A stretch of DNA of 64,000 nt from Otis tarda (taxonomy: Eukaryota > Chordata > Aves > Otidiformes > Otididae): assembly GCA_026413225.1 (NCBI GenBank), contig CM048553.1, positions 41,022,001 to 41,086,000 on the forward strand, written 5' to 3'. Made by a program: the position numbers and the translations under genes. Each line of letters begins with the position of its first letter. Position 1 is the first letter of the stretch. The notes under the pieces were generated by a model. It ran no database searches. It worked only from the letters and a program-made list of their open reading frames with translations, and had not been told where the DNA came from. Positions 23,681 through 35,089 of the stretch are shown here, in pieces.

Positions 23681-23722
23681 GGGGGTGGGGGGTGAGTCTG
23701 AGTAGGGAGTGGTGGGGGAGGG
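23681..23722 (+). repeat. G-rich tract with quadruplex-type spacing
   Basis: G-runs of 5, 6, 3, 5 and 3 lie at 23681-23685, 23687-23692, 23705-23707, 23714-23718 and 23720-23722, with short loops between them except for one of 12 nt. It stands out against the AT-rich surroundings. Confidence 0.8.
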
Positions 23723-24152
23723 AGCATGCATGCGTTGGAAAGTGTGTTAGTGCTCTGACTCAACCTCCTAAAGTGTTTCCATTCGCCGTGCCGAAAAGTA
23801 ATAGTCATCATCTTTGTTCCTCTTTCACCAATCTCTGTCCTGACAAAGGGATCTTCTTGGGCTAGGGACTTTCCCCTTGTGAGTGCATCTCATATGGCAG
23901 GCACTCCTGTGACAAGGACGTGAAGCCAAACAGTGAAAGAAGTGAGGTGTGGTACAGAGTGAAATCGTGTTCTCTTGCTGTTTCTCTACCACAACCACTT
24001 TCACCAGGCTTCTTAACACTAATGTTCCTCCTCTGAACATTCCTGTCCTCAACTAAATGATATTTTGTCTGTGTAACAAGGATGTGTCACTGATCTGCTT
24101 ATTTACCCTGTAGAGCCTGAATAAAATTCTTAGATACTTTTTTTTTCTCCAG

Positions 24153-24247
24153 CATCAGGATCAGCAACAACTGTTACTCATTCACCTTCCCCAATTTCAC
24201 CAAAAGGAGTTGCTTAGTGCTTTCATCTGTAGTGGTGCAGCTCTTCA
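24153..24247 (+). other. Candidate internal exon, unsupported by homology
   Basis: A T-rich tract ending TTTTTTTTCTCCAG precedes 24153, and CTTCA followed by GTGAGTG marks a good donor at 24248. The 95 nt between are open in the frame beginning at 24153 (HQDQQQLLLIHLPQFHQKEL and onward) and partly open in a second frame. I recognise no protein family. Such pairings also occur by chance in non-coding DNA. Confidence 0.2.
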
Positions 24248-27200
24248 GTGAGTGAATGCCACAGAAGTCTTTCTGCTCTGTTTTTTTAACTCTTGAGAGA
24301 CTACTGCCTCATTTTCTGTGCCATTGTGTAAAAAGCCTTAAATAAGCATGGAAGTCTGAAAAATAGAATTATGGAATAACAAGGAGGTAATCAGGTCATC
24401 ACACCAATCTGCAGCTATGCAACAAAACAAACAATTACAGAGGACAACCAGTGAAAAAGAACCGCCTGGATTATCCCCAGACGTTGGAGTGAGCAGGAGT
24501 TTAGTCGTAATTTGACTGGAGAACCCCCAGTTTGGGGAGGTATGAGAAACACAGTGCCTTCTCTGGGAACAGAGAAGCACTACCAGCCTTATCCTAGACC
24601 TGAACTTCAAGTGAATGTTCATGCTGCCTTGGGGACTTGCACTTGAGTTTGAGCTCGAAGTGCTAGGAAAGTGATACCTGTCGTGTCTTTGTGCCTTTAG
24701 TTGTTAGATACCAGCGCGTATTTTAGGTATGTTAGATCAGTACTGATATTACCATATGTTCTGAAAGCATCCATTGCTCCCTCCCCAGATAAAACTTAGT
24801 AATTTTCTATATAGCTTTCCCAGACTAAACACTTTAAAACAATAGAAATTCAGTGTTTTAACAACTCTTTATTAGGGAGAAGCAGTGGTTTCATATTTAG
24901 AACTAGTTAGAATATCTTCAAAGCTGATTTAGTGGACAACAAGAAATGCAAGTAATTTCTTACTGGTTTTGTGCTGCTAATTAGCTGAGATACATTGTGA
25001 TCTGATTTGTGATGAGATTATAATTTTCCAGTATTTTAACTGTCTCATTAGCTTAATGCTTAAGTAATAACTTGCTTCAGATAATGTATTTAATGTTTCA
25101 GTGTTTTGTCAGTTAAAATACATGAAGGAAATAATTTTTCTCTGTGTTTGGTAGATACTGTGATGATATGTTGAAAATTATCATTATAAGCAGCAACGTA
25201 TAAACAGTCAAACTAAGACCTTTCAGTCTGATGAAAATGTGAGTATGTATTTATAGGCCACTTCTAAGTTCTCACAAATCTATAGTTATTAAATTAGATG
25301 GATTTTACTCCAGTGCTGCCCCACAAGCTGCTTGATACTCGTTCTGTTGTCTGAGAAGAATTTAGTTCCATAGTTTAGAGATTGCTTCTGCGAACGTTTT
25401 TTTTCATGTAAATAGTTAATACTTGTTTGTCCTTCTTAGTGGAAACAGAAACTACTTAGTACAAAAAGAAGTTGAAAGAGTTACAATATCAAATTAAAAC
25501 TGTAACATTTTATTTTCTTCCAAGTGACCTTTAAAATAAAAAAAAAAAAGAAAGAAAAAAGAGGAATGGTTTGCTTTACCTTGTGGGTAGTCACACTTTA
25601 GTTTCAAATAGGAACTACAGGATTTCTTGGGCATCTCAGATCGTGCCCAGGCAAACCAGAGGTGGATGGAGACACATCTGGAGTAGCCTTTCTTTGTGTA
25701 TGTGCCAGTAAAATACTGATTTCAGATTTGTACTAATTTTGGTATGACCTATTTTTTATTACATGTTTGTTTATGAATAGGTAGAACAGTTTGTGCAAAA
25801 ATGCATCATTTTCCTTACGGCAGAAATAGGTGAGGTTTTATTGCAGCTGTGTAAAGCAAACCAGTTCAAAGTCATTTAGCTCAGTCTTTTATTTTTTTTT
25901 CAGACTTGGAGGTTTGGGGTTGGACAGGGCTGGATGCATCTATGATGCAGATGGGGAAATTGCCTAGAGCACACAGGCTGTACTGTACTCCCCTCAGCTT
26001 CCCCATCAAATCTGTCCTTGTCTAGAGGACAATTCTTGATGTTTAATTCTGAAGCAAAGCATTAATTTGTGAACAGATAGCCTTTTATCATCCTGCACAC
26101 AACAGCATTTTCTTAATAGAATTCTTTAGTTCAAAATATTAAATGATTGCTGTTGGTTAGCTATAAATTGAACAAATGAGACTATTGCTGTTATCAAACA
26201 GGAACTTACAGTATTATTACAAGAATATTGAATGATTGTCAGTTTTTCTCTCCACAAAGCAATCCGCTCACACTGTTAATGGTAAATAGCCTGAGAATTT
26301 CCGTTTCAATTAGCTAATAATAATTAGCTGAAATAATACTCAATTCTGTCTGTCTCTTTAAAAAAAAAAAAAAACAAACCACACTTCATGTTTATGGTAT
26401 GATTAAAAGAAACATCACGGACATCATATTATAGTGAATCTGATCTGGAGAAAACCAAATCTGAGCTTGTAGCAACCCTCTAGTCCTCAGAAGTAAACAA
26501 ACTTAATGTAGTACATTAAACCACACTTAATGTAATAATAAGACTGTGATCCTGAAAGAACTTAGGTACCTGCTTAATGTATCCACTCAACTTAGTCCTC
26601 TTCACTTTTCACAGTGTATACAAGTTTTCTAAACCAGCATCTAATACCAACTTGAAGTGCAAAGACTCTCTTCTCTCAATCCTTACACCATTTGCAACAA
26701 AGTGTGTATCAAGCTCTGCTATGAAAATATTCTAGCTTTTTATATCAATTTTAACATTGCTGTAAATAAAGTATGAACGAATGGCAGAAGGACATAGTGA
26801 AATTGCACAGCAGGAGCTGAAGGTATTACAGGATAGGTGGTGTAATATGGGAGATACAATTTTGCTAAAACTCAGCTTTTATTGTTTCTTGTTTTGATCT
26901 CTGATCCCTCAAATTAAAAAAAAAAAAACAATCAGTCTTTTTTAGTTGTAGAAGGTTAAATTTAATGCAGGTCTTATTTTTGTTAGAACATAATTTTAAG
27001 TAGTGTTTCCAGAATTTTTTACTCTTCAATTAATAATTTTATTAGGACTTGCTGTTTGAAGGAAAGAGATGCTCACAAAGTAAATAAACGCCAACTAGAG
27101 TAGGAGGGAAGGGAGAGAAGCAGGGGGAATTTATTTTTAATGGAAACATTTCTTTCCAATTAGTCTGAAGTGGTGTTTTCAGATACATTTGGTTGAAAAC

Positions 27201-30200
27201 ATCAGGCAGCAATAAGTTGGGGATTTTTTAGTCTAGTGTTATTAATGATCTTTTTGCACTCTTCAGGCTTAAAAAAAAAGTAGTCATCACTTTTTTTTTT
27301 GGTTGAGGAAGACATACAATTCAGTATAGTTGTAATGCTTTGAAGACATTTTGGAGCATTACTGTAATAACCAGAAGATCCTTTCAATATTAATAGGTGG
27401 CTGAAAGCAGCACTTTGACCTGCTTTTTAAATTAAATGAACCGAAATGGTAGCTTAGATTCATTCAGCCAGTATAAGTCTAGACAAATAGAGCTTTACAT
27501 CTAGTATCTCCTGTTTTCCATTATAAGACTCTGAATGAAGGACAATCTGCTCACATCCCTTATAATCATATCCTTGTAAGTATTTTCTTTATCTTCTGTT
27601 TAACACAACTAGGCCTAATTATTTCTTTTTCTGGATAATGTGTGTTTTGCATACATGGTTGATTTGAAGGCAGTCTGAAGTTTCTTCAAGTTATTACCTT
27701 ATTATTTTATGGAGTTGTTACAGAACCTGCGTCTGGGTGCTCTCTTCCTTGTCCTGGGTGCAACCAAGACATAACTGGGAATTGTATGTGTCACAATGTG
27801 GAGAATTAAAATACAGCATAGATACAGTACTTGCCTTGGGTTGCTTCCTACGTTAATCTTGATTTAGAAACCATATTCATAAAGGCAGGGACATAAGATT
27901 CAATGAGTAACTCATCAGAGTACATCTGAGTTTTGGTCATTTGAAATTGCTCCACTTTTAATGTTAATGCCATGGGAGTGTTCTGCAAGTTCATGGGCAG
28001 GGAGACCAGTCAGTCTGTAAATGAAACTCCTGAAGCCTGACCTCAGACGTGTTCCTGCTTCCATGGGAGGAGGGGACTTAAAATAAGTTGCTGTTATCCC
28101 CCTTTCTCCTTTACTCCTCTTTCTTCTTTCTTTCGTCCCTCTTCAAACAATTCCCTGCACCATTTTTGCAAACACAGCATCAGAAATGACATTGATAACA
28201 ATGACCAAAATCTTGCTGTGCCTTCCTTGTGTGAGGCATGTCATATGTTCCTGGAAAAATGAGGAAACTAATTCAGAATTAGAAGTCTTTGTTCCAGCAA
28301 TTTATTATTTAGGTCTTTTTCCTGGTTTTTAAATTTGAAATTTGATATCTTACTCTTGTCTGTAAACAAGTATTTAACTTTAATAAAAATTATTATAGGC
28401 TGATTATAGGCTGCCTTTGACATTGTTCCTAGGTGAAGTAATGGAAAGGATGATGCAGGCCTCCGTTGATACAGGAGTGAAGAAGAGAGGTGTAATATAC
28501 ACCAATCAATATTTGTTTAACTGTACATCCATCTTTATTAGATTAAAACTTTGGCTGATGAAAGCTAATATTGTTACTATAAGATATACAGAATTCTGTA
28601 AGGCTAGACATAGTACTGTCTAACATTGTTATTTAAATTTATTTTAAAATAATGGTACAAGATCAATCTGGCATTCTAACTGGATTAGAAATTGGCAAAC
28701 GAAGGGAAGTCAATATACCTGTACAGAAGGAACATTTTCTATTGGGATCTTTTTGGAATCAACTCTCTACCTTGTATTGCATAGCATTTTAATCAATAAG
28801 CTAGTAAAATAAAATTACTTGCACACAAGTGATTGGGGGAGTGATAATGAACATGGGTTATTCTTACAGAATAACATAGGTAGCTGATAAACTAGGTGTG
28901 AGCGAGTGAAATATTTACATGTAGTGCATAATTTTTGAGGGAACAAGCAAAGAACATCTTCTAAACTTGAACTCACAATTCCATCATTCAGAAAGGCTAA
29001 CATCTTCATTTCAAATTAGTATGTGGCCAGTTTGTAACTTTGATTCATAGTTGACATCATTTTAGTTGAACTTATTTGTAGGCTTGGGTAATTGTTGGGG
29101 ATGGGTTAAGTTGATAGGGAAAGATAGCTGAAGAATTGTTAAATCGAAAAATACGTCAGGGATACATTCTATGTGAAAGACTATTTCTGCAGTTGAACTT
29201 TCTAATATACTCCTTCAGTTAGGCTGCTTGCTATTTATCTCTAGAAAAAGAAGCAATTAGGCTTGTATGATGTGAGTGGTAGTTTGGGATTTGGAAGACA
29301 AAAGTTCGGTTCCACATTCTTTCATAACATGGCGTGTTTTAATTGCCTATGTGTAAAATGGTAATAATGAGTTTTCCTATCTTGCAAGGTGGTTGTAAAG
29401 ATAGATTTCTTGAAATTTTTCATATGCAATGATGCTACAGCAGTGGAAGCCATATAAATACATTATCTTCCAATAATATTTCATATAAAAAACATTTTCA
29501 AATACTTCTCTGTCTGGTTTTAAAGCTTAGATGACAGTTAGACCCTCACAGATTTGGGTTGTTTTATTTGCTGTCTTTAAGTAGAGAGTTAGCAAGCAAA
29601 TAAAGTAGCAACTGAAATATTCTACAGGAATATTTAGCAGCAGACTTTGTGGTCACTAGTACATGCAAATGTGCAGAAAAATTCCACTGTAACTCAAATA
29701 TGCACTCAATATAACTAAATTTCAATTAAAATAATTTAATAGACTGTTGTAATGCAAAATATAGAAAAAGGGTTTTGGAATCTTGAAGATATTGGGACTG
29801 AGAAATCAAATACAATGGTGGGAACTTAAAATGACTGAGAAAGCTTTTTTCCGTCATTTTCTTCTTATGCATCTGTTTTGCTGCGATCTTATGTGGAGGA
29901 CACATCTGAAAAGGAACATTCATATTATGTAACTGAATCAGAAAAGTGGCTTGAACATATGAGAGCCTAATCAGTACAAGCAAGTCCTCACAGTAAAAAT
30001 CTGTGTTCCCTATTTAGACCATATGTACTTAATAATTATGTCTGAGCTGGAGTAGACTTTGTCAAGACAGCAGCAGTGCGATTGTGTGCCGTGTGCCCAC
30101 AGACGTTACAGAGCTAAACACACTGAACCGTACCTGTTACCTGGCCCAACTATATCTTGTGTTCTTAGTGCACAGAAAATCTATAAATATCTAGGTTTGT

Positions 30201-30740
30201 TGTGAAACCAAATCAAAGTCATTGGAGCATTTTCATTATAGGCTTTTTGGCTTGGTTATTTAACCCTTGTGTAGCCCAATGAGGAACTTGCAGAACATTT
30301 TAACTGGGTTCCTGACAGTTACATTTGCTGGAATAACACAAGATGGAACAACTCTGAAGCATTGAAACACCTTTTATTTCTGATAGCATTTTAAAATTTA
30401 AAGGAAAAGGTAAGAAATGGAACTAGAATTGAGAACCACCTATTATCTGGTGTTTGCTGAAGTAATATGGTTTAAATATATGCCTCAAGAAGGAATGTAT
30501 GCTAGTTGATGCAAAACATGCTCATTACTAACACAGTGGTAAATGCTGTAGATTTGTGCTTCTAAGCGCATGAGGCTTGACTCACTGAGGCCTGAAGCTA
30601 CTCCAGGAAAGACATAAGCAAACCCAGTGCTCTTTTCCCTCAAGATTCATCAAAGGATGAGTCATCTGTTAAAAACAGAGTAATCATCAGGCTATTCTGC
30701 TTTTCTGCTGACTATTACTATTAGTACAAAGCCTCCAAGC

Positions 30741-30775
30741 AAAAAAAAAAAAAAAAGAGAGAGAGGAAAAAAAAA
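30741..30775 (+). repeat. A-rich and GA simple repeat
   Basis: Sixteen A are followed by a GA-rich stretch and a second A run, all purine. It is a low-complexity tract with no further meaning visible. Confidence 0.85.
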
Positions 30776-33517
30776 GATGTGACTTTGATCTCATTCACGG
30801 GACTCAGGCTGGTTTACGCTTTTAAGTTCTGCCATTGTGATCGTTTCAGTCATAAGGTGGAAAATACCATGCCATCACCAGGCGTAGCTCCAATGGCAAA
30901 ACCTCTTGGTTGAGGTGCAGCTAAGACTGTGTGAAAGCAGCTCCCTCTCTGATGAAGTTCTGGATCCCCTCCAAGATGCTGGTGTAAGCTCCAGGGCAAG
31001 GAAACACTTTCCTTTCCCTCCTTACAGTTTTCTCTCCTTAAAGCTGTAGCCTCTCAAGCATGGATATACTTTATTTCAGGTGGCGGCTTTAATGAAGCGA
31101 TCAGCAGTGAAATGGTTAGATTTTACTTGGATAATACCCAAGACAAAGCATGTGAGAAGTGCGGATGAAGACCCTCCACCAACACAGCCTGCATGCAAAG
31201 TAAACATCCCTGGGTAATTACATGAAGGCAGAGTCTAAACAGCCCAAGACCCTTATCCGCAAGAAATCCTTCTGCCTGCCTAACAGGCAAAGGAGGGAGT
31301 TCGTAAGAACACACTTGGTATGGTATTTATGTTACAAAAGAAGAGAAATGATACGTAATGTTTTATGAAGTCCACTAAGGATTTTTAACACAAGGTACTT
31401 CATGAAGTCAGGTACTAAAGCTAAGTAATACCATCAAGTTTTCAAATAAAAATTCCATTGTCATGAATGAAGATATTTTACACAACTCTCACAGAGTAGG
31501 GCTTAGAAAATCTTTTATGACTGCAGGTGATTTTTCAAATCCTATAGACAGACTGATAACCAAGATTAGTATCTCTTTTTTATATACAGTTAGGAGGGCT
31601 TCATCCATTTACATTTAAATTTGAAGCATCGATTTCAAAAATAGAAGTAGGTAAATGTAACAAGGTGAATGTACTTCTGAAAAGGGTATTTATTTAGGTG
31701 CTGTACTTTAACTGTTGTTTAATACTTTGTTCCTGAAATCTCTATCTGGTATTGTAGACATTGCGATTACACTCAGTTTTACAACAATAAACCCTGCAGA
31801 AAATGGTAATATACCAGAACATTTTCCAGTCTAGTTCTTGAGTGACAGCCATGGGCTGTCTCTTTGTTAAGTTACAATTTCTCCCTTCCTCAACAAGCTT
31901 GTCTCTTTTTCCTTTCATATCTTCTGGGTGCAAGGGGAGAGATCTAAATCTGTTGTACTGATCCTTTGCTCTGCTGTTGTAGACAGGATGGCAAGACCCC
32001 CATCGCCATAGAGTGGTAAACTTGAGCACCATCTCCCTAAGTCTGTGTGCTTCCTTTTCATCAAATAAACTAATTCTCCCTTCCTTTTAAAAAATATTTT
32101 TATTTTGTTTTGCACAGTTGATTTTACTGCCCCCTTAACATGTTCTTTGCTATGGGAATGTAGAATTTGACATGCTATTCAGAGTCAAAACTGTCTGCTT
32201 TGGGGGAAGATGTAAGATCTTTCAAAGTGGCAAACATAAGATAATTTTCCCTTCATGACATCACAAAGAAATTTCTAACAGAAACTGTTGGTTACATTGG
32301 CAGTTAACAAAGACCTTAATGTGATTTCTTTCTTTTATGTACGGTACAGGTTATCATCAAATCCTGTACCAATAATGTAAACTAAGTATACAGTGATAGG
32401 AAGCTTCACATACAGGTAAGGCAGCATTGTAGTAGCCTGAAGCTTGGATTTCTCCCCAAACAGTAACTTTAAATGAAGCTTAATTATGAACTGAAAATTA
32501 AATTCATGTCCAAAATAATGTCTTATTATTGTCTTCTCTGTTGTTATCGTTGTAGCACTATTTATTTCATCCCTTGAAACGCTGTAAGTGGAAGGATGCT
32601 GCTAGCTCTGCAAGTTCCAAAGCAGTTCTCATTGTGACCTAACCTAGTGATGGTATAGCATACCTGATCGAGTTGTATAATTTACCAGATGAGTCAGTCG
32701 GTGGATGTTCGTTGAGGCAGGAAGAAAGGTAAAAAGTCCATGGAAGCACTACAACGTCTCTTTCTTTGCACTGAGAGCAATCGAGGGTCATCACCACTCT
32801 CTAACTTGGGCAGCACAAGTCCGTGAGCTGCCAGGGGGTTTACAGCCAGAACTCGCATTTGAACTCTCGCTCCTGGGCAAATTTACTTGTTTGCACCTGT
32901 TTTATTTCTTACCTGCACTTTGTGTCACAAACAAGATGCTTTCACAATATAAGCATTTATTTCACTTAAGATGTGTTTTGTTTAAAAATGGTGCAAAGCA
33001 TAAAATAGGTTTTGCTAAATTAAATTCTTCCTTTATTCTGCTCCTGGTAACGGTAAGGGAGAAAAAGAGAAAATGTTTGCTCTTTGGTGTTACTTGTGAT
33101 AAGACAGTATTTCCCAGTATTTAGGTATTTGGGAGAAAGAATAGTTACAAGAAAAATTCAGTTGTCATGTGTCTATTAAAACAGAATTAATGCAGGCCTA
33201 ATTGTTTAGCAGAACACTAATTATCTATGTATATATCTATCTGCCTGTCAGTCTCTAGGCAGTTTTGTTGGCATTTTCCGGCTTGGCTCTAGATTCCTAC
33301 TTTAGATTAATTTTTGAAAATGCAGTGTATTTCCTGGGATTTAAAACAAGAAACCACTTTTTTCATATTGTATCTAAATTTCTTAAGGGTTGCAAGCCTT
33401 CCAGTGCCAAAGTCTAGCCTAATAATTTTCCTGAGATCGAGGGCTTAATAGTATTCAATATTCACTCTATGTTTTCAGAAATAAACACAGGATATACTTT
33501 TCTTCTGCTTATGATGA

Positions 33518-33579
33518 TTTTAATAGATGAAATTATTTGTTTTAGTAGATGTTTGTTTGTTTTAATAGATGAATTGTTA
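33518..33579 (+). repeat. Three imperfect tandem units of about 20 bp
   Basis: Units beginning TTTTAATAGATGAA, TTTTAGTAGATG and TTTTAATAGATGAA start at 33518, 33540 and 33560. The copies differ by several bases. It looks like a small old minisatellite. Confidence 0.65.
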
Positions 33580-33906
33580 TAGCAAACAGAAGTTAGTATT
33601 CAAGCTATTAATAATGCCAGAAGAGAGTAAAGATTTGTGAAATTTTTAAGGCAATACCATAATATTTAACTGCATGGCTAATAGAGTTCTATACCAGAAG
33701 ATATTGAAAGCTAGCTAGGATTCTGCACATGAAAATTATGTTGGTCCTATTAAAAACTATTTTTATCTTATTGTAATTTAAAATTTTCTGCCTAGGTTTA
33801 AAATGAGCCAACACTTTAAAATTTAAAATATATTATTCTTCACTAAAACTTCAGTCATTAATGTTTGCATAGCTGTTTAGTTCTTGTTCTGAAGAGTTGG
33901 ATTTAT

Positions 33907-33911
33907 AATAC
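33907..33911. repeat. Target-site duplication of LTR copy 2, left (imperfect)
   Basis: AATAC before the TG start pairs with ACTAC at 35085-35089 after the end, four of five matching. This fits a duplication with one later substitution. Confidence 0.5.
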
Positions 33912-34096
33912 TGTCGTAGTTCAGCCCTGATCAGGACCAGACTACGCAGTCTCTCTCTCTCACTCCCCCACCCTTCGAGAGAATAGCGGGAGATGATACA
34001 AGGAAAAATGGCTCGAGGTTTGAGATAAGGACAGGGAGAAAATCCTTAAAGTTACCGTTACGGGCAAAACAGACTCGACTTGGGGAAAACCGTTCA

Positions 34097-34102
34097 TTTA
34101 TT
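34097..34102 (-). terminator. LTR polyadenylation signal AATAAA, copy 2
   Basis: TTTATT in the plus text, at the place equivalent to 20292-20297 in copy 1, within a well conserved block. Confidence 0.65.
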
Positions 34103-34190
34103 ACTACAAACAGCAGGATAATGAGACAGAGAACAAGATAACCTCACCCCACCTCTCCCTCTTCCCAAGCTTAACATTATCTCTACTAGC

Positions 34191-34226
34191 TCCCACCGCC
34201 ACCCCCCCACCTCCACCCCCCCGCCG
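34191..34226 (-). repeat. C-rich expansion in LTR copy 2 (G-rich on the LTR sense strand)
   Basis: Two runs of seven C (34202-34208 and 34216-34222) plus shorter runs occupy a place where copy 1 has only a short CCCCCG. On the LTR sense strand these are G-runs, so a quadruplex is possible. This stretch accounts for most of the length difference between the copies. Confidence 0.75.
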
Positions 34227-34300
34227 AGCAGCACAGGGGGGAAGAGAGGGTGGGGTTGCGGTCAGTTCATCACGTGTTGTTTTACGCCTCTGCTTCATGG

Positions 34301-34612
34301 TCAGGGGAAGAAGTCCTCACATTCCTCCCCTGCTCCATCGTGGGGTCCCTCCCACGGGCCACAGTCCTTCATGAAACTGCTCTGGCGTGGGTCATCTCTT
34401 CCATGGGGTGCAGTCTTTCCAGAACAGCTGCCCCAGCGGGCCTTCCGCGGGCCACAGCCACCTTCAGGCATCCACCTCCCCGATGTGGGATTCTTCATGG
34501 GCTCCAAGTGGATCTCTGCTCCTCCGTGGACCTCCATGGGCTGCAGGGGGACAACCTGCTCCACCATGGTCATCACCACAGGCTGCAGGGGAATCTTGGC
34601 CAGGAGCCGCAT
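34301..34612 (-). other. Open frame in the LTR body, copy 2
   Basis: The frame that begins MRLLAKIPLQP in copy 1 starts here at 34612 and stays open for 103 codons to a TGA at 34301; an upstream in-frame ATG at 34666 would lengthen it to 121. It is rich in G, P, E and D, with no domain, signal peptide or membrane segment evident, and no retroviral protein is recognised. It lies in the presumed R region. Function is unknown and coding is unproven. Confidence 0.3.
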
Positions 34613-34904
34613 TGCTCCTCCCCCTCCTTCTTCACTGACCTTGGCGTCTGCAGCTGTTCCTCTCACAAGAAAAGTTCTTCACAACAGGCTGGCAGATGCC
34701 TCCCAGCATCTCTTCACATCATCCAGCTCATCTCCTCTCCACTTCTTGCAGCCGGGCTGGGCCGAGTCAGGCCCAGTCGGCCGCCTGGCAAGAGGCCAGA
34801 GGGTGAGGCCTGCAAGGCCCATGAGGCCTCCGCCTCCCCCTCTGCACCACTGCCCCTGCTCAGCTTCTTCACATCTTCTCTCTTTTTTTTCTGTTTTCCC
34901 CTTC

Positions 34905-34953
34905 TTAAATACATTATCGCAGAGACATTATCACGGAACATTCTGCTACCAAT
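34905..34953 (-). promoter_or_regulatory. LTR core promoter (TATA-like box and CCAAT box), copy 2
   Basis: TATTTAA at 34905-34911 and the reversed CCAAT at 34949-34953 repeat the layout of copy 1. Transcription would run leftward. Confidence 0.65.
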
Positions 34954-35084
34954 CAGCTCGGCCTTGGCCAGCAGCGGGTCCGCCCTAGGCCCGGCCGAGT
35001 CCACTGAACAAAGGGGAGCGACTTCTAGGAGTTTCCTACAGAAGCTACCACCTTAGGCCACCCTCACTAAATAAAACCACAACA

Positions 35085-35089
35085 ACTAC
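35085..35089. repeat. Target-site duplication of LTR copy 2, right (imperfect)
   Basis: ACTAC follows the LTR end, with one mismatch to AATAC at 33907-33911. Confidence 0.5.

Larger units (their letters stand above)
21262..33906. other. Unique sequence between the two solo LTRs, no gene recognised
   Basis: About 12.6 kb of mostly AT-rich DNA without retroviral gag, pol or env similarity, so it is not a proviral interior. It holds a polypurine tract (21597-21647), a G-rich tract (23681-23722), A-rich runs near 25538-25564 and 26360-26374, a pyrimidine-rich tract around 28096-28144, an A/GA tract at 30741-30775, and a possible internal exon at 24153-24247. No host gene was recognised. Confidence 0.6.
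33912..35084 (-). mobile_element. Solo LTR of the same family, copy 2
   Basis: This 1173-bp element is collinear with copy 1 over its whole length and in the same orientation. By eye most of the alignment is identical. It starts TGTCGTAGTT and ends ACCACAACA, where copy 1 has ACCACGACA. The reversed CCAAT is at 34949-34953, TATTTAA at 34905-34911 and AATAAA at 34097-34102 (all minus sense). It differs by an added C-rich stretch around 34191-34226 and small indels. No retroviral internal genes adjoin it. Separate flanking duplications show that copies 1 and 2 inserted independently. Confidence 0.88.

Noticed and set aside
34250..35056. 268-codon plus-strand open frame
   Set aside because: It runs antisense across LTR copy 2. 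Its length follows from GC-rich sequence with few stops; copy 1 breaks the same frame, and it shows no family resemblance.
20109..35084. The two LTRs as the ends of a single provirus
   Set aside because: They share orientation, but copy 1 has its own perfect 5-bp duplication on both sides, copy 2 has a different one, and the 12.6 kb between them shows no gag, pol or env similarity.
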